Below are positions 7,036 to 14,040 of a stretch of DNA of 24,028 nt, piece after piece. The notes below the pieces were generated by a model. It saw nothing but the letters and a program-made list of their open reading frames with translations, made no database searches and was not told the origin of the DNA. Location: assembly GCA_028866445.1 (NCBI GenBank), contig JAGWIE010000003.1, positions 1 through 24,028 of the forward strand, given 5' to 3'. This stretch comes from Rhodospirillales bacterium (lineage in GTDB: Bacteria; Pseudomonadota; Alphaproteobacteria; Acetobacterales; Acetobacteraceae). Within the stretch, counting starts at the first letter, position 1. Each line of letters starts with the position of its first letter. The translations under genes were made by a program, and so were the position numbers.

Positions 7036-10000
7036 GCCTCGGCTTCTCGGGCACGCTGACCAAGCGCTTCATCCGTTCGCCGCTCACACCGCTCTTCCTC
7101 ATCGCGGCACTGATGGCGGGGATGCTGGCGCTCGTCACCATCCCGCGTGAAGAAGACCCGCAAATCCACGTACCGATGGTGGATGTGATGGTGAACACCG
7201 ACGGGATGAAAGCCTCGGATGCGGTGGAGCTGGTCACCAAGCCGCTGGAAGTGGTGCTGCGCTCCATCCCCGGCATCGAGCATATCTACTCCACCACGGT
7301 GGATAACCATGTCATGGTCACCGCCCGTTTCGTCGTCGGCACCAACGAGGACCGCGCGGTGCTGCTCGTGAACGACAAGATCCGCGACAATCTCAACCGC
7401 ATCCCCATTGGCATCCCGCCGCCCCTCGTTGTCGGGCGCGGCATCGACGATGTGGCGATTCTCACCCTCACCTTGACGCCCAAACCAAACGCGGCGGCGC
7501 ATTGGGATGCCGGCGCACTCACCGATCTGGCGCAAAAACTACAGGGCGAGCTGATCAAGATTCCCAATGTCGGCCTTACCTATATCGCAGGCGAGGACCC
7601 GGAACAGATCCGTATCGAGCCGGACCCCGAAAAGCTCATGCTCTACGGCGTTACGCTGCAGCAGCTCGTCGCACGCGTGCAGGAGGCGAATGAGGAGTTT
7701 TCTGCTGGAATGCTGCGCAATGACGGGCAGATGCAAGGTGTTCAGGTCGGGCAGTCACTCGACGGCGTACCCGATATTGGCCTGCTGCTTGTCACCACGC
7801 GCGATAACCGCCCCGTTTATGTCCGCGACGTCGCGAAAGTGGTCTTTGGCCCCGCACCACAGGAAGAGCGGGTTTGGGCCTTCAATCGGCAGGGGACGGG
7901 GTGGGGCCGCGCCCCTGCGGTTACGCTGGCCGTCGCCAAAATTTCCGGCGCCAATGCGGTGGATGTGGCGCAAGCGGTGTTGGCGCAGATCAAAATTCTG
8001 CAAGGCCAGCTCATTCCCGGTGATATCGATGTGCAGGTAACGCGAAATTACGGCCAGACCGCGACGCAGAAGGCCAATGAGCTGCTGTTTCATCTCAGCC
8101 TGGCCACGGTCTCGATCGTTCTCTTGATCGGCTTCACGCTCGGCTGGCGCGCCGCCGGCGTCACGGCTGTGGTCATACCAACAACCATCCTTCTCACCCT
8201 TTTTGCCGCCGAGATGATGGGTTTCACCATCAACCGCGTTTCCCTTTTTGCGCTTATCTTCGCCATCGGCATCCTGGTCGATGACGCCATCGTGGTGGTG
8301 GAGAATATCACCCGCCATTGGGCCATGGATGATGACCGCCCGCGCATCGCGGCCGCCATCGAGGCGGTGGCCGAAGTTGGCAACCCAACCATCGTGGCCA
8401 CCCTTACCGTCATCACCGCGCTGTTGCCGATGTTGTTCGTAAGCGGGCTCATGGGCCCCTACATGTCGCCCATTCCGGCGGTTGCCTCGGCCGCTATGGC
8501 CTTTTCCTTCTTCGTTGCCATGATCATTGCACCGTGGATGATGTTGAAATTCTCAGGCGACTCCGGCAATCACCATCATGTCTCCGGCCTTGGCCGGCTT
8601 GGACATTTCTACATCCGTCTCGCCAGACCGATCCTGCAAACGCGCAAGAAGGCGCTGTGCTTTTTGCTCGCCGTCGGCATCGCCACAATCGCCGCCTGCT
8701 CGATGTTCTATTTCGATCTGGTTAAGGTCAAGCTGCTGCCCTTCGACAACAAGTCCGAGCTGGATGTCGTGCTCAATCTGCCGCCTGGAAGTTCGCTCGA
8801 AGATACCGAACGTATGCTTTTCGCCGCAGCGCGCATCGCCGGAGGCGAGAAGGAGGTCGCCTCTATGCAGCTTTATGCAGGCACGGCAGCGCCTTTCGAT
8901 TTCAACGGGCTGGTGCGGCATTACTACACCCGCTCTTCGCCTGAGCTCGGCGAGTTGCATATCGTGCTCGCCAACAAGGATGAGCGTTCGCGCCAAAGCC
9001 ATGTTATCGCCGAAGATCTGCGCCGCAAGCTCGATCTCGGCATCAGCTTACCACCCGGCGGCGTTATCAAAGTGGTGGAAGTGCCGCCCGGCCCGCCGGT
9101 CAATGCCTCGCTGCTGGCCGAAATCTACGGCCCGGACCAGGCCGTGCGCCTGGCCGAAGCCGAGCGTATAAAAGCCATTTTCAAATCCATCCCCTTCATT
9201 GTCGATGTGGATGACAGCTACGGGTTGCCGCCGCCGCAGCTCCGCCTCACCGTCAACCAGGACGAGCTCGAATATTTCGGTGTCCAGCAATCGGACGTAA
9301 ATGAGACGATCAAAGATCTCTTCCTCGGCCGGGGCATCGGCTATTCCTATCGCGGGGAAGATCGTCCGCCGCTCGAAATCGCCATTGGCCTGCCCAAATC
9401 CGGGCTCGCATGGAATGACGCCATCGCGTCTACCCCGGTGCCCGCCAACGTGCTGCTGGGTGAGCGCAACGTCGTGGAGCTCGGTCAGCTCGTCAGCGCA
9501 CAAACCGTTCCTGGCTCGCGCACGATCTTCCGTCGCGACGGGCATTTCGTCGACATGGTGACGGGCGAGCTCGCTGGCAAATTCGAATCCCCTATCTATG
9601 GCATGTTCGCGGTCGATGATGCTATCGCGCGGGCGAATTGGGGCAGCCTGCCCAAGCCGCAAATCCGCTTCTTCAGCCAACCCATGAATGAAGCCAAGCC
9701 CTCGCTGTTGTGGGATGGCGAATGGCAGATCACCTATGTCACCTTCCGCGATATGGGGATCGCTTTCGGCGTCGCTATTCTTGGCATCTACGTGCTCGTC
9801 GTAGCACAGTTTGGCTCCTTTAAGCTGCCCCTCGTTATTCTGGTGCCAATCCCGCTCACCCTCATCGGTATCATGCTCGGGCATTGGCTGCTCGATGCCG
9901 ATTTCACCGCCACCTCGATGATCGGCTTCATCGCGCTGGCCGGCATCATCGTGCGCAACTCCATCCTACTGGTCGATTTCATCCGCTGCCGCCAGGGCGG

Positions 10001-10235
10001 GGACAGGCCGCTGCGCGAGGTGCTGCTGGAAGCCGGCGCCATCCGCATCAAACCAATCTTGCTCACCGCCATCGCCGCCATGATCTCAGCCGCGACCATT
10101 CTCACCGACCCTATCTTCCAAGGCCTCGCCACGGCGCTGCTATTCGGTCTTGCCTCCTCCACTCTCCTCACCGTACTTGTCATCCCGGCCATTTATGTCG
10201 TGCTGCGTGACGATGGCCGCCCCGCATCAAAATAA
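7032..10235 (+). CDS. RND-family efflux pump (AcrB-like inner-membrane transporter)
   Basis: A proton-driven inner-membrane transporter of 1067 residues, full length for the family. The first periplasmic domain opens with I-P-R-E-E-D-P. The proton-relay aspartates are D417 and D418 in V-D-D-A-I-V-V-V-E-N, which is the HAE1 pattern and not the D-G-A motif of heavy-metal HME pumps. The second half repeats the helix bundle with G-I-I-V-R-N-S-I-L-L-V-D-F. It forms one transcription unit with the regulator, rhodanese and adaptor. The substrate is unknown. The operon position suggests a compound formed during sulfide or polysulfide stress, which is inference. It is the last gene of the unit. Confidence 0.93.
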   Translation: MSLGFSGTLTKRFIRSPLTPLFLIAALMAGMLALVTIPREEDPQIHVPMVDVMVNTDGMKASDAVELVTKPLEVVLRSIPGIEHIYSTTVDNHVMVTARFVVGTNEDRAVLLVNDKIRDNLNRIPIGIPPPLVVGRGIDDVAILTLTLTPKPNAAAHWDAGALTDLAQKLQGELIKIPNVGLTYIAGEDPEQIRIEPDPEKLMLYGVTLQQLVARVQEANEEFSAGMLRNDGQMQGVQVGQSLDGVPDIGLLLVTTRDNRPVYVRDVAKVVFGPAPQEERVWAFNRQGTGWGRAPAVTLAVAKISGANAVDVAQAVLAQIKILQGQLIPGDIDVQVTRNYGQTATQKANELLFHLSLATVSIVLLIGFTLGWRAAGVTAVVIPTTILLTLFAAEMMGFTINRVSLFALIFAIGILVDDAIVVVENITRHWAMDDDRPRIAAAIEAVAEVGNPTIVATLTVITALLPMLFVSGLMGPYMSPIPAVASAAMAFSFFVAMIIAPWMMLKFSGDSGNHHHVSGLGRLGHFYIRLARPILQTRKKALCFLLAVGIATIAACSMFYFDLVKVKLLPFDNKSELDVVLNLPPGSSLEDTERMLFAAARIAGGEKEVASMQLYAGTAAPFDFNGLVRHYYTRSSPELGELHIVLANKDERSRQSHVIAEDLRRKLDLGISLPPGGVIKVVEVPPGPPVNASLLAEIYGPDQAVRLAEAERIKAIFKSIPFIVDVDDSYGLPPPQLRLTVNQDELEYFGVQQSDVNETIKDLFLGRGIGYSYRGEDRPPLEIAIGLPKSGLAWNDAIASTPVPANVLLGERNVVELGQLVSAQTVPGSRTIFRRDGHFVDMVTGELAGKFESPIYGMFAVDDAIARANWGSLPKPQIRFFSQPMNEAKPSLLWDGEWQITYVTFRDMGIAFGVAILGIYVLVVAQFGSFKLPLVILVPIPLTLIGIMLGHWLLDADFTATSMIGFIALAGIIVRNSILLVDFIRCRQGGDRPLREVLLEAGAIRIKPILLTAIAAMISAATILTDPIFQGLATALLFGLASSTLLTVLVIPAIYVVLRDDGRPASK

Positions 10236-10474
10236 TCCAAGAGACAAAATTATGATGCAAGATTGGCAGCCTCATTACCAACACGAATGGCGGGCTGAAG
10301 GCGCTGCGTCAGGGCGCGCCCTAAGTGATGAAGGGGTTTTCCGCATTGGCGCAAGGCGCATACGGCTATCACGCACATGAAATTTCGCGAAACCTTTTGA
10401 TCGCTCTCGAATCTGATGTCACCGCGGCTGATATGCACAAAGGCTCCTAAAGTTAGAGGCCAGAGGAGGGTGAT
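10236..10474. other. Intergenic region between pump and glycan-like operon
   Basis: 239 bases. A frame from ATG 10252 to 10380 has no recognisable similarity and no good ribosome binding site. A 10-base palindrome GGGCGCGCCC lies at 10312-10321. No convincing terminator or sigma-70 promoter was seen. The promoter of the next operon must lie here or upstream. Confidence 0.4.
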
Positions 10475-11620
10475 TTGGATTTCCAAAAATATGCTCGGCG
10501 AAATGTGATTGATTCGTTCTCAAGCAATGCTACCGAGGCTGTCGTCGCGATACCTGCCAAGGATGAGGAAGATTTTCTCAAACCCTGCCTAGATGCTGTG
10601 CTTGGGCAAACAGTGAGGCCAGATGTGGTCTTGCTCCTCCTGAATAATTGCCGGGATAACAGCCTGGCTTATTTGAAAACGCTGCAGGGCCAGCATCCGG
10701 AACTTATCGTCGCGGAAACGGATTTGCCGCCGCCTTTGGCGTGCGCGGGGGCTGCGCGGCGCGTGGCGCTCAACCTTGCCGCAGCGTTTATAAAGGATGG
10801 CGTGTTGCTGACCACGGATGCGGATAGCGTGGTGCCGTTGGATTGGGTGGCACGTAATCTCGCGGAAATACGCAATGGAGCAGATATGGTTTGCGGCCAG
10901 GCGCAACTGTTGGAGATGGACCGGGCAAGCCTGCCCGTGACGCTGCATCTGCATGAGGCGCGTGAGGCACAATATCTGGCGGTGCTGGATGAGATCGCCG
11001 CGATGATGGACCCGGACCCGGCGGATTGCTGGCCACGTCATCAGCAACATTCCGGTGCTTCGATGGCGATGACAATATCCGCCTATCGCCGGGCCGGCGG
11101 TGTGCCGATGGTGCGCTTTGGGGAAGACCGGGCTTTGGCCGCTTCCTTCCGGCGGGTAGATGCGCGCATCCGCCACGCGCCTGATATATTCGTCGGCGTG
11201 TCCGGCCGGCTGGAGGGTCGGGCCGAAGCTGGCATGGCCGCAACTCTGCGCCGCCGGATGGAAATGCCGGACAAGCTGGCGGATGACCTGCTTGAGCCGC
11301 TGCCTGCTGGGCTACACAGGCTGCGGGCGCGGAAGGCGCTGCGGCTGCTCTGGGCCAAGGGCGGAGATGGCCGGGCTTTAGCCCGGGCCTTGCGGGTGCC
11401 TCCGCGTGCGCTCCATACCGCGGTTGCCTTACCGTATTTCGGTGCGGCGTGGGAGCGGTTGCAGAGCCTCAGCCCAGCGTTACGGCGAGTGCCAATGCCA
11501 ATGAGCGCGCTTGCAGCGCAAACCAGGATGGCGCTGCGGGTGCGAGATGATCTACGCGCCAGCTATGGCCGTGCAGCCACGGCGAAGCCTTCTGCGAAAG
11601 CCTGGCGCCGTGCTGGATAG
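10475..11620 (+). CDS. Glycosyltransferase family 2
   Basis: A GT2 enzyme of 381 residues with the GT-A fold that transfers a sugar from a nucleotide donor. It shows V-V-A-I-P-A-K-D-E near residue 23, N-N-C-R-D-N as in the nucleotide-binding strand, the metal-binding D115-A-D117 in T-T-D-A-D-S, and G-E217-D218-R as the likely base motif. There is no clear membrane helix, so it is probably soluble or peripheral. The start is TTG 10475 with a strong AGGAGGG just upstream, which decides the start. It is the first of four tightly packed genes. Acceptor and sugar cannot be read from sequence. The C-terminal 100 residues are Arg/Ala-rich and carry no motif I recognise. Confidence 0.88.
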   Translation: MDFQKYARRNVIDSFSSNATEAVVAIPAKDEEDFLKPCLDAVLGQTVRPDVVLLLLNNCRDNSLAYLKTLQGQHPELIVAETDLPPPLACAGAARRVALNLAAAFIKDGVLLTTDADSVVPLDWVARNLAEIRNGADMVCGQAQLLEMDRASLPVTLHLHEAREAQYLAVLDEIAAMMDPDPADCWPRHQQHSGASMAMTISAYRRAGGVPMVRFGEDRALAASFRRVDARIRHAPDIFVGVSGRLEGRAEAGMAATLRRRMEMPDKLADDLLEPLPAGLHRLRARKALRLLWAKGGDGRALARALRVPPRALHTAVALPYFGAAWERLQSLSPALRRVPMPMSALAAQTRMALRVRDDLRASYGRAATAKPSAKAWRRAG

Positions 11621-11624
11621 CACT

Positions 11625-12716
11625 ATGCCGGAAACGGATTTTTGGGCTCGCCTTGCCTCTGCCCTGCCCTGCATTCGCTCCCAGGCCGCGGCCCGGGACC
11701 AAGGGGCCCAGTACCCGGACGATGAGTTGCGCAGCCTGGTGGCGGCCGGGCTGTTCGCCGCCACTCTGCCGATTAGCTATGGCGGGCTTGGGTTCGGCAT
11801 GCCCGGGCAATCAGCGGAGATGGCGAGGCTGTTTTATCAACTTGGCCATGCCAGCTTGCCTGTGGCGCGGCTGTATGAGGCGCATGTGAACGCGCTGCAT
11901 CTCATTTTTCAGTATGGCAGCCCGGCACAGCAGCAACGCACAGCGGAAGATACGCTGGCCGGTGAGGTGTTTGCGCTATGGGTGACTGACCCGCCAAAGG
12001 GCGAGGCGTTGCGGCTGGAAGACGATCATTTGCAAGGAGCCAAGGCGTTCTGCTCCGGTGCGGGGCGGGCGACGCGGGCTTTGCTGACGGCTGAAACACC
12101 GGAGGGTATCCGCATGCTTGTGGTGCCTACCAACGCCGCCAGGCATATACCCAGCGGCCTGGCGCTGTCGGGTATGCGGGCGGCGATTACCGGCGAGATG
12201 GCGTTTTCAGGCATCCCGGCAGGGCCAGAAACATGGCTAGGCGCGCCTGGGGATTATCTGAAAGAGCCGGTTTTCTCCGGCGGTGCTTGGCGGGGCTCGG
12301 CCGCCGCGCTAGGCGGTTTGGGGGCATTGCTCGGGTTGGTGCGCGATGAGCTGCGCGGCCGTGGGCGCGATGCCGCCCCGCAGCAGCGCGCCCGGTTCGG
12401 GCAGATCGCGATGGCGCATGAGGCAGCACGGCTATGGGTGGCACAGGCTGGTGAAAAAGCCTGCGGGCTGCGCGAACCTAGCGCCGACATCGTGGCTTAT
12501 GTGAATCTTGCCCGCATTGCGGTTGAGCAGCTCTGCATGGATGCGCTTCAGGCCACCCAGCGCGCATTGGGCCTTTCCGCCTTTATGGCCGGGGCAGAGG
12601 CAGAGCGCATCGGGCGAGATCTTGCCGCCTATCTGCGCCAGCCAGCCATAGACGAAGTACTGGACATCGCTGCCGCCCATTACTTTGCAACGCCTTTGCC
12701 AGGAGAGTTCACATGA
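11625..12716 (+). CDS. Acyl-CoA dehydrogenase-like protein
   Basis: A 363-residue protein of the acyl-CoA dehydrogenase superfamily. The N-terminal helical part has the typical G-L-F-A-A-T-L-P-I-S-Y-G-G-L-G, the middle beta part has A-L-W-V-T-D-P-P, and a C-terminal helical bundle ends in a Q-A-T-Q-R-A-L-G region. The catalytic glutamate cannot be placed with confidence, so it may act as an unusual oxidase or dehydrogenase, or only bind a thioester. ATG 11625 is chosen. GTG 11610, overlapping the previous stop, is the alternative. It overlaps the next gene by 4 bases (ATGA), with AGGAGAG upstream of that start. Its steady company with a deacetylase and methyltransferase argues against ordinary fatty-acid beta-oxidation. 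Confidence 0.82.
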   Translation: MPETDFWARLASALPCIRSQAAARDQGAQYPDDELRSLVAAGLFAATLPISYGGLGFGMPGQSAEMARLFYQLGHASLPVARLYEAHVNALHLIFQYGSPAQQQRTAEDTLAGEVFALWVTDPPKGEALRLEDDHLQGAKAFCSGAGRATRALLTAETPEGIRMLVVPTNAARHIPSGLALSGMRAAITGEMAFSGIPAGPETWLGAPGDYLKEPVFSGGAWRGSAAALGGLGALLGLVRDELRGRGRDAAPQQRARFGQIAMAHEAARLWVAQAGEKACGLREPSADIVAYVNLARIAVEQLCMDALQATQRALGLSAFMAGAEAERIGRDLAAYLRQPAIDEVLDIAAAHYFATPLPGEFT

Positions 12717-13450
12717 CCAAATCCGCCGGCGCTGTTCTAGCCGGTCTCGCCGCTTTGCCGGAGCTAGAGGCGCATATTTTCCTCAGCAGCAGGCGGCCGT
12801 TAATTCTGGCACCGCACCCGGATGATGAGAGCTTGGGCTGCGGCGGCTTGATCGCGGCGGCCTGCGCGTTGGGCCTGGCGCCTGTCGTGGTGATATTGAC
12901 GGATGGCGCGGCATCCCACCCTGGGAGCTCAAGCTATCCGCCCGCCCGGCTGCGCGCCGTGCGCCGGGCGGAGGCGCGGGACGCGTTGAAGCTGCTTGGT
13001 GTACCTTCTGAGCAAATGCTGTTTCTCGATTATCCCGATGGCAATCTGCCTAGGCCGGAAGGCGCCGGGCTGCAGCTGCTGGACCAGCTTGCCGCCATTA
13101 CCAAGCGCTGGGCCTGCGGGCTGCTTCTGGCGCCATGGGAAGAAGACCCGCATTGCGACCATAAGGCCGCCGCCAAGCTCGGGGCAGCACTGGCTGCCTC
13201 CTGCAAGCTTGAGCTATGGCATTACTCGGTCTGGGGCTGGCTGCTGCCGCGAGAGGCTTTGGTGCAGGCCGTACCTCTGCCTGGCTGGCGCATCCTCATT
13301 GAGAATTATCTGCCGTTAAAACGCAAGGCAATCGCCGCGCACAGTTCCCAGCATGGAGAGCTGATTACCGACAGCGCGCAGGCTTTTGTGCTGCCCGAGG
13401 CCCTGCTGGCCATCTCGACACGCCGCCATGAAGTGTATTTTCCAGCATGA
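12713..13450 (+). CDS. PIG-L family deacetylase
   Basis: A zinc-dependent de-N-acetylase of the LmbE/PIG-L family with 245 residues, which removes acetyl from N-acetylglucosamine-type groups on glycolipids or small glycosides (as MshB, BshB and PIG-L do). The zinc site motif is H35-P-D-D38-E in L-A-P-H-P-D-D-E-S, and the third ligand is probably H150 in D-P-H-C-D-H-K. The catalytic base would be D37. It overlaps the genes on both sides by 4 bases, so it is translated in step with them. The natural substrate is not known. A product of the upstream glycosyltransferase is the simple guess. Confidence 0.92.
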   Translation: MTKSAGAVLAGLAALPELEAHIFLSSRRPLILAPHPDDESLGCGGLIAAACALGLAPVVVILTDGAASHPGSSSYPPARLRAVRRAEARDALKLLGVPSEQMLFLDYPDGNLPRPEGAGLQLLDQLAAITKRWACGLLLAPWEEDPHCDHKAAAKLGAALAASCKLELWHYSVWGWLLPREALVQAVPLPGWRILIENYLPLKRKAIAAHSSQHGELITDSAQAFVLPEALLAISTRRHEVYFPA

Positions 13451-14022
13451 GGGCGCAGGCTTCACGCGATGCGGCGCATTTCGAGCGGCTTTACGCGAGC
13501 GATCCCGATCCTTGGTGTTTTCTCAGCAGCCCTTATGAGCAGCGAAAATATGACCTCACGCTAGCCACGCTTGGGGAGCGGCAATTTGCCAATGCTTTTG
13601 AAGCGGGCTGCTCTATCGGCGTGTTGACCGCACGGCTAGCCCCGAGATGCAACGCGCTCCTGGCGGCGGATATGGTGGAAACGGCACTGGAATCCGCTCG
13701 GCAGCGCTGCGCGGCGATGCATCAGGTGCGGTTAGCAAAGCTGCGCCTGCCGGCGCAATGGCCGCCTGGCCGATTTGATCTGATTTTACTCTCTGAAATT
13801 CTGTATTTTCTGAGTCCGGCTGAGGTGACGGAAACGGCCAAGCATTGCCGCGCCAGCCTTGCGCCCGGCGGGTCAGTGTTGCTCGTGAATTATACCGGTC
13901 CTACCGATGACCCATGTTCCGGGGACGAAGCCGCAAATATTTTCTCAGGCGCCGCAGCGCCGTTTCTGACACAAACCCTTCATGAGCGGCATGATCGGTT
14001 CCGAATCGACTGCTTTGCTTGA
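13447..14022 (+). CDS. NodS-like class I SAM-dependent methyltransferase
   Basis: A methyltransferase of 191 residues. The N-terminal D-P-D-P-W and S-P-Y-E-x-x-K-Y pattern is typical of the NodS family. The SAM-binding motif I is F51-E-A-G54-C-S-I-G58, the acidic position of motif II is near A-A-D-M, and motif IV is D-L-I-L-L-S-E-I-L-Y-F. NodS itself N-methylates the deacetylated sugar of Nod factors, so a deacetylase placed just upstream is suggestive. ATGA overlap with the deacetylase gene. From memory, fusions of these two domains are annotated in other proteobacteria, which supports a shared pathway. It is the last gene of the operon and converges on LigD with an 18-base gap. Confidence 0.9.
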   Translation: MRAQASRDAAHFERLYASDPDPWCFLSSPYEQRKYDLTLATLGERQFANAFEAGCSIGVLTARLAPRCNALLAADMVETALESARQRCAAMHQVRLAKLRLPAQWPPGRFDLILLSEILYFLSPAEVTETAKHCRASLAPGGSVLLVNYTGPTDDPCSGDEAANIFSGAAAPFLTQTLHERHDRFRIDCFA

Positions 14023-14040
14023 ATTGACGAGAAGCCAAAA

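Noticed and set aside
9048..9884. A 278-codon minus-strand frame inside the RND pump gene
   Set aside because: No motif and no ribosome binding site; the pump reading is unambiguous along its whole length.
7032..10235. Heavy-metal (HME) type RND pump
   Set aside because: HME pumps carry a D-G-A pattern in helix 4, whereas this protein has V-D-D-A, the HAE1 pattern.
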